This document shows, piece by piece, positions 55,763 to 62,799 of a stretch of DNA of 64,000 bases; the stretch's first letter is position 1, and each line of letters begins with the position of its first letter. The notes beneath the pieces were generated by a model, which was not told the DNA's origin, did no database searches, and was given only the letters and a program-made list of their open reading frames with translations. A program made the translations under genes and the position numbers. Origin of the DNA: Arcobacter porcinus (GTDB lineage Bacteria; Campylobacterota; Campylobacteria; Campylobacterales; Arcobacteraceae); contig NZ_CP036246.2 of NCBI RefSeq assembly GCF_004299785.2, positions 1,488,001 to 1,552,000 of the forward strand, read 5' to 3'.

Positions 55763-56668
55763 TTAAATCAAACCTTGTGTAATTCCTGCTTTCTTTTTAT
55801 AATCCATAATTTCTAGCTCTTTTTTAGCTGTAATTACAATATCTTTATCAACTTCATAATCAAGTCTTGGATCTCTACCTTCGTAATCAACAGAGTTTAA
55901 AATAACTTTTATAGAGTTAAGTCTTGCTAAAAACTTAGTATCACTTCTTATAATTGTCCAAGGAGATTTATCCGTATTTGTTTGCTTTAGCATATCATAT
56001 TTTTTTTGAGTAAATTCTTCCCATCTACTTTGCATCTGCATATCAATTTCACTTAGTTTCCACTGTTTTAATGGATTCTCTTCTCTCTCTTCAAATCTTC
56101 TTGCTTGTTCATCTTTTGAAACAGATAGATATATTTTTAGAAAATGTATTCCGTGGTCGATTAATTCTTCTTCAAATCTAGGTACACTTCTCATAAATAC
56201 TTCATACTCTTTATCTGAACAAAAACCAAATACAGGTTCAACCATAGCTCTGTTGTACCAAGATCTATCGAAAATTACAATTTCTCCACCTTTTGGAAAC
56301 TGCTCAACATATCTTTGATAGTACCACTGTGTTTTTTGAACATCTGATGGTTTTCCTAAAGCTACAACTCTATAATGCTTCTCATTCATATATCTAGTAA
56401 TTCTTCTAATAGCTCCACCTTTTCCAGAAGCATCTCTTCCTTCCATAAGAATAATCATCTTTTCATTATGTTTTTCAAGATGTTCTTGAAGTTTAATAAG
56501 TTCAACTTGATATGGTTTTAATATTTCATCTTTTGTTCTATACATATATTTTGAATGCAATTCACTTATAAAGCTTCCATTTGCATCTTGTAGTTTTTCT
56601 GTAAACTCATCTAAACTTAAATTTACATTTGCTCTATTACTTTTTTCATAAAATTTATCAAATGACAT
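55763..56668 (-). CDS. ppk2: Polyphosphate kinase 2
   Basis: PPK2-family enzyme of 301 residues that transfers phosphate between polyphosphate and nucleotides. Seen: Walker A [15 protein letters not shown] (about 78-92), the lid-region basic block [36 protein letters not shown] in the form [25 protein letters not shown] (Walker B, about 121-145), and [18 protein letters not shown]. Class I layout with one catalytic domain. ADP or GDP as acceptor cannot be told. It is a single gene; the lipoprotein gene follows. Confidence 0.93.
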   Translation of the reverse strand: [301 protein letters not shown]

Positions 56669-56761
56669 TTCTTCCCCTAAATATTGAAATAAAAATCAAA
56701 TTATACTAAAAACTCCATCCTATTTAAATTAATTATTTTGGAAATTACAAAAAAGTTACAA

Positions 56762-57061
56762 TCAAATCAAGCTTTGCACAGATTCAATTTTACTTTTCAT
56801 TCTATTAACACCTTCTTTTCTAGCATCAAAGTTTACACTTATATATACTCTATCACATCCCATTTCATCAAGTTTTAAATAGCATAAATCTATTAAATCC
56901 AAAAGTTCTTTAAGTGTTTTTGCTTCAACTATTGTATTCATTGAAGTAAGCTCATAATTTAAACCACTATTTTTTATAACTTTCAAAACTTCACTAACAT
57001 CTTTACTTTTACTTCCAATTTTATTTGTAGGAAACATTGCTAAACTCATTATAACTGACAT
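56762..57061 (-). CDS. MTH1187-family thiamine-binding protein
   Basis: Small ferredoxin-like fold protein of 99 residues of the MTH1187/YkoF (thiamine-binding, DUF77) family. Seen: MSLAMFPTNKIGSKSKDVSEVLKVI (about 5-29), the loop TSMNTIVEA with the family's G/N-T-E pattern, and a C-terminal half with VYISVNFDARKEGVNRMKSKI. Family members bind thiamine or related molecules; no transporter gene lies next to it. It has its own SD AAAGGAT. Confidence 0.82.
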   Translation of the reverse strand: MSVIMSLAMFPTNKIGSKSKDVSEVLKVIKNSGLNYELTSMNTIVEAKTLKELLDLIDLCYLKLDEMGCDRVYISVNFDARKEGVNRMKSKIESVQSLI

Positions 57062-57135
57062 TTTTATTATCCTTTTAAATCAAATTTTTAAATTTCTTTT
57101 GCTAGTATATTCAAATTTAATTAAAAAGGATTTTT

Positions 57136-57477
57136 ATGCAAATGGAAATATCTGCTGAAGTAATATTATCTCAACTTGCTTATTCAAAAAATGAAGCATC
57201 TTTAAATCAAGCACAAAAAACAATAGATAATACAAAAAACTATGAGAAATTTGCAAAACATATATTAACTTTAAATGACCATTTAAAAAAGTTAAATGCT
57301 TATGTTGCTTTATCAAATTCAAATGATTATTTCAAAATAAAGTGTGAAGAGAATGACTCAAAAGAGATTATAGATGCTTTTCACGATATAGTTTGGAAAT
57401 GGGCAGAAAAATACAATGTAGATCTTGAAAGATTAGATAGAAGACCTGTTTATTATATTTTAGGTACTTCTAAATAA
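57136..57477 (+). CDS. Hypothetical protein, conserved-looking
   Basis: Unrecognised soluble protein of 113 residues. It is mostly helical with many charged residues. Seen: a helix-rich N terminus (SAEVILSQLAYSKNEASLNQAQKTI), a central beta-like segment YFKIKCEENDSKE, and an end RLDRRPVYYILGTSK. AAAAGGA lies upstream of the ATG. It overlaps the msrA end by 8 nt on the opposite strand. It has no relatives that I can name. Confidence 0.7.
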   Translation: MQMEISAEVILSQLAYSKNEASLNQAQKTIDNTKNYEKFAKHILTLNDHLKKLNAYVALSNSNDYFKIKCEENDSKEIIDAFHDIVWKWAEKYNVDLERLDRRPVYYILGTSK

Positions 57478-57958
57478 AAATCTCTTTTTTACTATGACAA
57501 TATGGTATTTTATTATACCTTTTATAATAGTTTTGATGATAATCTTCAGCTTTATAAAAAGTTGTTTCAGGGTATAAAGTTGTTGCTACTTTATACCCTT
57601 TCTCTTCTAACTTGCTAATCAAATCTTTGGCTATAGTTTTTTGCTTTTCATCTGTATAAAAAATTGCACTTAGATATTGAGAACCTATATCTGGACCTTG
57701 ACCATTTGTTTGTGTAAAATCATGAATTTCAAAAAACAGCTTAGTAAGTTTTTCATAAGAGATAATATTCTCATCAAAAACTACCAAAACAGCTTCAAGA
57801 TGTCCACTAAAACCACTACAAACTATCTCATAGCTTGGTTTCTCTATGTGTCCACCCATATATCCTGAAACTACACTTTGCACACCTTCCTCTTTTTGGA
57901 AAAAATATTCTACTCCCCAGAAACACCCAGCGGCGAAATATGCTTTAGAAAGCCCCAT
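57470..57958 (-). CDS. msrA: Peptide-methionine (S)-S-oxide reductase MsrA
   Basis: Repairs oxidised methionine. 162 residues. Seen: the active site FAAGCFWGVEYFF (about 8-20, catalytic Cys about 12), YMGGHIEKPSYEIVCSGFSGHLEAV (about 34-58), and the C-terminal region ending in PYCHSKKEIFI. AAAGGA lies upstream of the ATG. The gene is the last clearly chromosomal one; the plasmid-like element begins upstream of it. Confidence 0.95.
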   Translation of the reverse strand: MGLSKAYFAAGCFWGVEYFFQKEEGVQSVVSGYMGGHIEKPSYEIVCSGFSGHLEAVLVVFDENIISYEKLTKLFFEIHDFTQTNGQGPDIGSQYLSAIFYTDEKQKTIAKDLISKLEEKGYKVATTLYPETTFYKAEDYHQNYYKRYNKIPYCHSKKEIFI

Positions 57959-57985
57959 AAAATCGTCCTTTATTAACTACTTTTT

Positions 57986-58067
57986 CAGGGATAGGTGTTT
58001 ACAAAAAGGGCAAAAGTATCCCCTTTTTGGGATACTTTTTAGCTTTAGTATCCCTTTTCGGTATCCC
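57986..58067. repeat. Iteron-like TATCCC cluster, candidate origin
   Basis: Five copies of TATCCC or its complement lie within 82 bp: GGGATA 57988-57993, GTATCCC 58016-58022, GGGATAC 58029-58035, GTATCCC 58048-58054 and GTATCCC 58061-58067. The second and third form an 11-bp hairpin (AAAAGTATCCC with GGGATACTTTT, 58012-58039) that can also serve as the rep terminator. The cluster lies about 70-150 bp downstream of the rep stop, where ColE2-type origins are found. Confidence 0.5.
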
Positions 58068-58135
58068 AAATTTTTCAATCTTTGAGTTAGATTTTAGTTT
58101 ATTTATTCTTATATATTCATTATTATAAAAAACTC

Positions 58136-59293
58136 TTAACTTACTTTTTCATAATTCACATAATTTAAAAGATATTTTTTAGCCGTTCGTCTGTCCACAT
58201 TAGCAATTTTTGAGATTGAAGCAATATTTACTTTTAAATTTTGTTCTTGTAGTTCTAAGATAGCATTTATTACTAGATTCTCTTTTTTTTCTTGTAATTT
58301 TGAAATATATTCTTCTTTTGCTTCTAATAATTGCTTTTTATTTTTTTCTTTATCTCTAATTTTTAAAGTTCGATTTGCTGCTTTTTGTTGTCTTTGTTTT
58401 GTTTCTTCTAAATATTCATCATAACTTAGGTTTTTCATTTTTTCAAACTCCATGATACCACTATTTACAACTTTTAAATTTTCATCTTTCATTGTTCCAT
58501 ACAATATTTTTCCATTTTGCCAATACTTAAAAACAGAGTTTGAAATTTGTATTAGTTCTGTATTTCCTAAACCTACATTTTTAGAATTATTTATATTTAT
58601 TAAAAAGTTTAATATATCATCTTTAGTTAATGTTGTTTTACCTTTGGCATATTTCATAGCATACTTAAAAAGTGTTTTGTTTCTTTGTCCTTCTATTAAT
58701 TCATTTTCATCAACTTTTACTTTTAATTTTAAAGGTGTATTTGTAAATTCAGATTTTGGAATATATTTTTTAAAATCATTCAATTCATAATTAAACTTTT
58801 GAGAAAAATAAAAGTTATGTAAAAGTGGATTTCTCCATACCCCATATAATCTATGAGAGGCTATTTCATCACATTTTAACAATCTTGTTATAGCTACTTT
58901 TATATCCATTACATACTTAAGGGCTTTTCGTTGATGAGTAAAAATATGGTTTTTTAAATGATAAGCAAAATGGAAGCCCTTATTTGTTTCCAGAATATAA
59001 GTAGGTTCTAATCCTATATTATCAGTTATAAAATCTAAGAAATTATATATATTTTTAAAATGCTCTTTTGCTGTTTTATCTTCATATTTATCTATATCAA
59101 ATATTAATAAACTTATTCTATCTTTTGTATTAAAATTAATAAACTTATATTTGTTTAGTGCTTCTATTGTTCTATATTGATATATATTTGATAAATGTTT
59201 CTCATTTCCACTTTTTATTTTTTTGGGAAGATTTTTTAATAAAAGCTCTTTTAATTGTTCATCTTCATCTTTATATTTACTTATTGTTGTCAT
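58136..59293 (-). CDS. Plasmid-type replicase/primase (ColE2 Rep-like)
   Basis: Probable initiator of the element, 385 residues. The N-terminal half looks like an archaeo-eukaryotic primase core: ISLLIFDIDKYED (catalytic Asp pair, about 61-73), YILETNKGFHFAYHL with the sxH-type motif (about 99-113), and HRLYGVWRNPLLHNFYF (about 147-163), the typical ColE2 Rep block. GQRNKTLFKYAMKYAKG (about 203-219) fits the PriCT-1 domain. The C-terminal end (about 345-385) has an HTH-like stretch (IASISKIANVDRRTAKKYL). I chose ATG 59293 because AAGGAG is 7 nt upstream; a start at 59317 lacks an SD. The rep promoter box lies about 63 nt upstream. Confidence 0.8.
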   Translation of the reverse strand: MTTISKYKDEDEQLKELLLKNLPKKIKSGNEKHLSNIYQYRTIEALNKYKFINFNTKDRISLLIFDIDKYEDKTAKEHFKNIYNFLDFITDNIGLEPTYILETNKGFHFAYHLKNHIFTHQRKALKYVMDIKVAITRLLKCDEIASHRLYGVWRNPLLHNFYFSQKFNYELNDFKKYIPKSEFTNTPLKLKVKVDENELIEGQRNKTLFKYAMKYAKGKTTLTKDDILNFLININNSKNVGLGNTELIQISNSVFKYWQNGKILYGTMKDENLKVVNSGIMEFEKMKNLSYDEYLEETKQRQQKAANRTLKIRDKEKNKKQLLEAKEEYISKLQEKKENLVINAILELQEQNLKVNIASISKIANVDRRTAKKYLLNYVNYEKVS

Positions 59294-59355
59294 TGGGCTT
59301 ACTCCTTTTTGGAGCAACCCTTGAAGAGTTGGAATAAAATTTAATACATATTTTT

Positions 59356-59390
59356 ATTGTTATAAGAGTGATTTTTTGTAAAAGTTAGAT
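59356..59390 (-). promoter_or_regulatory. Candidate promoter/operator of rep (twin 1)
   Basis: Read on the minus strand: CTAACTTTTA, then an 18-nt gap counted from CTAACT to TATAAC, then TCTTATAACAATA, about 63 nt before the rep ATG. The same two blocks with the same spacing occur at 62306-62340. Twin blocks with a diverged spacer suggest -35 and -10 elements or two half-operators. Confidence 0.5.
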
Positions 59391-60047
59391 TTAGTAAAAA
59401 AAATGAAAAATTCTTTAAAAAAAATGTTCATCTTAGATGGTCTTACTGTATTATTTAAAATTAACACCAAGTGAAGAAATAAAAGATAATTGAAGATAGC
59501 AAATAGTAAGGATAAAAAAGAGAGAATAAAGAATAAATATTAATGTTAAATAATAAAATATATAAATAAATAAGAATATAGATTAATTAATAATAAAAAC
59601 TTTTTTTTGGCTTCAAAGTGCCATTATATCGGGCTTGGAGAGGTATTTTTTTGAATGGATTTTAAAATAACTCTTCTTTTATTTTAATTTTTCGCAATGC
59701 GACAGAAGAAATACTTAAATCTTTTTTTCTATTCATTAATCACTAATCATTAGTTTTTGGCTTTATAAGTTTTAAGTGTGATATATTGTTTTATTACACA
59801 AAACTGAAAATTTCTCAAATGAGCATATACTCACTTCATTCCGTTATCCCTCCTTTTTCAAAATTTTAAGTTTTAACCTAAGAAAAAATATATATTCCAC
59901 ACTTAACAAAGCCCGAAAACTAACGAAAGTGAAAAATTTTTGAAAGAAAAAAGGATTTAATTTTAATCTTCTTAAAAATTAAAAAAGAAGAGAAAAAACA
60001 AACCCTCAAATCTTCAAAAATGAAAACTAAAATTTAAAGGATACAAA
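59391..60047. other. Gene-poor region between rep and the J-domain gene
   Basis: About 650 nt without a convincing gene. It is extremely AT-rich and contains a palindrome TCGCA-A-TGCGA (59692-59702), a long imperfect inverted repeat (59752-59921) and the promoter area of the J-domain gene (AAAGGA SD at about 60037). A 23-codon frame at 59403 lacks an SD and is probably chance. Confidence 0.5.
59752..59921. repeat. Long imperfect inverted repeat
   Basis: Left arm AGTTTTTGGCTTTATAAG, TTTAAGTGTGATATATTG (59752-59787) and right arm (59887-59921), whose complement reads AGTTTTCGGGCTTTG, TTAAGTGTGGAATATAT. The arms share GGCTTT, TTAAGTGTG and ATATAT in order and enclose about 100 nt. Could be a replication-control structure, an operator pair or an RNA fold. 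Confidence 0.4.
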
Positions 60048-60512
60048 ATGACAAGAGAAGAGATTTTAAAAGAGTTTCAAGATGTAGAGGGAATAAATGA
60101 AGCTAAAAAAATATATAAAGCTTTAGCCAAAAAGCTACACCCTGACATTGGGGGAAGTGAAGAGGAATTTAAACTACTTAATGAAATATATAACCATTTA
60201 ATAGAGCATAAAATATATTTTTCTAACTCTTCAAAAATTGATATTGAATTAGAAAAAATAATAAGTTTAATTTTACATTTTCAAAATATAAATATAGAAC
60301 TTATTGGCTCTTGGGTTTGGGTTAGTGGGGATACGAAAGAGATAAAAGAAAAATTGAAAGAGATAGGTTTTAAATGGGCTTCAAAAAAGAAAATGTGGTA
60401 TTACGGAGAGATGAAAGCTAAAAATCCAAATCCAAAATCTATGGAAGAGATAAAAGCAAAATATGGAAGTGAAACTTTAAAAAGTAATGAAAAAAAGAAA
60501 ATAGCTAGTTAA
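60048..60512 (+). CDS. J-domain protein of the mobile element
   Basis: Protein of 154 residues. The first 65 residues are a J domain with the invariant HPD (LHPDIGGSEEEFKLLNEIY, about 29-47), which stimulates a DnaK-type Hsp70. The rest has IELIGSWVWVSGDTKEIKEKLKEIGFKWASKKKMWYYGE (about 83-121), a module that I know from small phage and plasmid proteins of unknown role. Its own promoter is in the gap upstream. The stop codon lies in the terminator hairpin. Confidence 0.82.
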   Translation: MTREEILKEFQDVEGINEAKKIYKALAKKLHPDIGGSEEEFKLLNEIYNHLIEHKIYFSNSSKIDIELEKIISLILHFQNINIELIGSWVWVSGDTKEIKEKLKEIGFKWASKKKMWYYGEMKAKNPNPKSMEEIKAKYGSETLKSNEKKKIAS

Positions 60513-60525
60513 AATCTAGCTATTT
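60499..60525. terminator. Bidirectional terminator between J-domain gene and integrase
   Basis: AAATAGCTAG pairs with CTAGCTATTT around TTAAAAT. The J-domain stop codon is in the loop. The integrase gene converges from the other side, ending 15 nt away. Confidence 0.75.
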
Positions 60526-60539
60526 ATAAAAGCCTTTTA

Positions 60540-61400
60540 TTATGTTCTTTTTAGGTAATAATTAGTGATAGCTTCTCTTTTATGGTTTAGTTCTTCACTT
60601 ACTTTTAATTTAGCTTCTTTTTCGCTTATTCCACTTTTTAACATATCTTCAAATTTATCACGAGCCGAAGTAAAACGAAAATCATGAGAACTTATATCAT
60701 AATTTTTTAAATCGTTATAATAGGTTGATTTATCTATTAAAAAATCTTTATTATTTAATAGTTTCTGTTCTAGTTCAAAACTTATCTCTTTGGGAATATA
60801 TCTATGATTTCCTTTTCCTACCAAATCCACAACATAGCCACTATCTAAATATAGAGTTGGATTTTTTACGAGTTCAAAAGCTTCGCTTTGTCGTATGGAT
60901 AAATCATACTGACATTGGGCAATTAATCCTGATATAGCCCTATCTTCATAAAGATTTTTTATTACATCATCTACATTATGTATATATCTATTTTCAATGA
61001 TAATATCTGCTTCATCTTTGATAATTGCTACTCTATCGTTAAAAAAATCTTTATCTTCTAAATGTAAAGGGATATAAATGTTTTGTTGTTCTAAGCCTTG
61101 GAGCATAGAAGAAAAACCCCTTAAATAATTCTCTTGAGTTTTTGAAGATAGATTTTCTAATCTTGAATTAAAAAAGTTATCTAAGTTTTGCTTTGTGAAA
61201 AGTGTATTAAGTTTATTATTTAGATTTTGAGATTTAAAAAAAGATGTTATATCTCTTAAATACATCTCCCTTTTTTCTGCGAGTTTATCTGAATGAGTTA
61301 AATTATCGTTTTTTCCAACTCTTCCAACTCCAAAAGCTTCTAATCTATGGAAAGCATCTTTTATCTGTTTTTCAAAGTTTCCACCTTTTAAATTTGCCAT
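60540..61400 (-). CDS. Tyrosine recombinase/integrase of the element
   Basis: Site-specific recombinase of 286 residues. The catalytic domain is C-terminal: Arg I in DLSIRQSEAFEL (about 176), Lys in LVGKGNHRYIP, the second set SSHDFRFTSA (His-x-x-Arg, about 244-251), and HKREAITNYYL with the nucleophile Tyr (about 282). The N-terminal 130 residues look like a SAM-like core-binding domain. The second box is SHDFR instead of the usual HxLRH, so the family is diverged. It follows the 121-residue HTH gene by 3 nt, so they form one unit. Confidence 0.8.
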   Translation of the reverse strand: MANLKGGNFEKQIKDAFHRLEAFGVGRVGKNDNLTHSDKLAEKREMYLRDITSFFKSQNLNNKLNTLFTKQNLDNFFNSRLENLSSKTQENYLRGFSSMLQGLEQQNIYIPLHLEDKDFFNDRVAIIKDEADIIIENRYIHNVDDVIKNLYEDRAISGLIAQCQYDLSIRQSEAFELVKNPTLYLDSGYVVDLVGKGNHRYIPKEISFELEQKLLNNKDFLIDKSTYYNDLKNYDISSHDFRFTSARDKFEDMLKSGISEKEAKLKVSEELNHKREAITNYYLKRT

Positions 61401-61403
61401 ATA

Positions 61404-61769
61404 TTAAAGCCCATTTTGTTTATAAAATTTTTCTATCGTTCCCCTTGAAACTTTTACTCTGTGATTTTCATATAAATATTTTTCTATTGATTGGCTACCC
61501 ATTCCATTTTTTCTTAAATCTAAAATAGTATTTGAATATTTTTTTATGTGTTGATTTTTTATATTTTCTAAATTAACTAAGGATTTATTTTTTGAGATAG
61601 TTTCTTTTTGAATTTCAAGTAAGATGAAAAATCCTGACATAATACGATTTTTTGTTAAGGGTTGATTTTGGAGATATTTTAAATATCTCTTAGCAAAGTT
61701 TTCAAAATCATCTTTATTTTTAAATCCAAGAATATTGGAATAGTATTGTTTTTTCTTTTGAGTGAACAT
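61404..61769 (-). CDS. Small HTH protein coupled to the integrase
   Basis: Protein of 121 residues, no signal peptide. The N-terminal part is Lys/Tyr/Asn-rich and helical. The C-terminal 45 residues fit a helix-turn-helix: ILDLRKNGMGSQSIEKYL then SRGTIEKFYKQNG, of the type that reads recombination or transcription sites. Strong SD AAAGGAG. It lies 3 nt upstream of the integrase start, so it may be an excisionase or regulator of it. The name is not known to me. Confidence 0.7.
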   Translation of the reverse strand: MFTQKKKQYYSNILGFKNKDDFENFAKRYLKYLQNQPLTKNRIMSGFFILLEIQKETISKNKSLVNLENIKNQHIKKYSNTILDLRKNGMGSQSIEKYLYENHRVKVSRGTIEKFYKQNGL

Positions 61770-62103
61770 AGTTTATAACTCCTTTGTATTTTTATATATA
61801 CGGAATACCTAGAAGATATAGAAAATAATGTTTATTTCTTAACTGTGGTTTAGACCTGTGATTTATTTATAAAATGGCAATATCACGAAATGCCAAGCAA
61901 AGTAATGATTGAGTAATCATAAGGCAAGAGTAGTAGAAATAAAAGAAACTCAAATTTAACTTTGGCAGTAAGTTTTTGGCTAGTTGTTAAATGTTTGAGA
62001 TTTGTAAGATTTTTGGGTGTTTTTATACAAAAAATATCAAAAATGGACATTGCTAAATGCCCATTTCATCGATATATCATTTCGCATTTGCGATTTTTGT
62101 ATC

Positions 62104-62144
62104 GCTTCCTATCTCTGTTTAATTTTTTAAACAGAGATGGAAGC
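62104..62144. repeat. Long stem-loop (17 bp) in the structured region
   Basis: GCTTCC (62104-62109) and ATCTCTGTTTA (62111-62121) pair with TAAACAGAGAT (62128-62138) and GGAAGC (62139-62144), with a single bulged T at 62110. It is the strongest hairpin of the region and no T-run follows on either side, so it is not a simple terminator. Confidence 0.6.
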
Positions 62145-62197
62145 TCCCACAAGCTGAAAATCAGAAATTAAAAAATAAAGTGCCACCTTTATTTACT

Positions 62198-62230
62198 TTT
62201 GTTAAATGCTTTAGCATAACATTTAACAAA
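62198..62230. repeat. Inverted repeat GTTAAATG/CATTTAAC
   Basis: TTTGTTAAATG and CATTTAACAAA form an 11-bp stem around CTTTAGCATAA. A T-run (62235-62239) follows on the plus strand, so it could stop plus-strand reading. Confidence 0.55.
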
Positions 62231-62305
62231 GTGCTTTTTAATTTGTGATTATATATTTATACATACAGTATCCTATAAAAATATAATGCCCTTTTAAGGG
62301 CTTAT

Positions 62306-62340
62306 ATTGTTATAAGACAGTTTTTAGTTAAAAGTTAGGT
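62306..62340 (-). promoter_or_regulatory. Candidate promoter/operator (twin 2)
   Basis: A gapless match to 59356-59390 at an offset of exactly 2,950 bp: 29 of 36 bases agree over 62305-62340. On the minus strand CTAACTTTTA and TCTTATAACAATA flank an 18-nt gap. If a promoter, it reads leftward through the hairpin region toward the HTH-integrase genes. Confidence 0.5.
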
Positions 62341-62387
62341 GTTTTCAAAAATACGATGAAGTAGGAATAGAAAATAGAAATAAAAAA

Positions 62388-62783
62388 TTATTTATCTTTT
62401 GATTCTTCAAATGATTTTTTTAAAATAGCCTGAACTTCAGGGCTATAAGATTCTAAACTTACTTTAAAATCCCCTTTTTTACTTTCTCTTAGTTTCGCAT
62501 TGTAATCATCTCTATAACTTGCTACAATAAGGAAAATAACAACAAAAGGAATAAGAAAAACTTGTAAAGGAAAAAGAATATAAAATCCACTTTTTTCTGA
62601 ATTTTTAGATTTATTAGGATTTGTGTTTATAGATTTTTGCCTTTTTCTCTTAATCCCTTTAACTGTATTATTAAATTCTTCATCTGTATAAATAACTTCT
62701 CTCGGTTCACAATTCTCACAATAATTACTATTTCCCAATGAAAGATATATATATTTTTTACCACAACTTTTACAAATTGGCAT
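62388..62783 (-). CDS. Zinc-ribbon membrane protein, hypothetical
   Basis: Protein of 131 residues. The N terminus is a zinc ribbon (CKSCGKKY...YCENCE, Cys at about 4, 7, 22 and 25). A basic linker (KRKRQKSINTN) follows, then one membrane helix (about 67-88), and a charged C-terminal tail. ICKSCG at the very start is typical of small zinc-ribbon proteins. It follows the lipoprotein gene by 16 nt. Function not known. Confidence 0.7.
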   Translation of the reverse strand: MPICKSCGKKYIYLSLGNSNYCENCEPREVIYTDEEFNNTVKGIKRKRQKSINTNPNKSKNSEKSGFYILFPLQVFLIPFVVIFLIVASYRDDYNAKLRESKKGDFKVSLESYSPEVQAILKKSFEESKDK

Positions 62784-62799
62784 TTTTTAACCTTTTTTA

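Larger units (their letters stand above)
61770..62387. other. Gene-free, hairpin-rich leader region
   Basis: About 620 nt with no credible gene. Hairpins seen: AAATGG/CCATTT with CATT/AATG (62041-62066); TCGCA-TT-TGCGA (62072-62083); GCTTCC-T-ATCTCTGTTTA with TAAACAGAGAT-GGAAGC (62104-62144), a 17-bp stem with one bulge; TTTGTTAAATG/CATTTAACAAA (62198-62230); ATATAA-T-GCCCTT with AAGGGC-TTATAT (62281-62307). A promoter twin lies at 62306-62340. It may be a structured 5' leader of the HTH-integrase mRNA, an RNA gene or an origin/transfer region. Confidence 0.5.

Noticed and set aside
57677-58085. Plus-strand frames over msrA and its upstream region
   Set aside because: Antisense to the clear MsrA active-site coding; no SD.
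59403-59474. 23-codon frame after the rep promoter box
   Set aside because: No Shine-Dalgarno sequence and low-complexity A-rich start; probably chance in AT-rich DNA.
61962-62171. 69-codon plus-strand frame in the hairpin-rich gap
   Set aside because: TTG start with no good SD, composition unlike a protein, and the frame runs across the 17-bp hairpin and other inverted repeats; more likely structure or chance.
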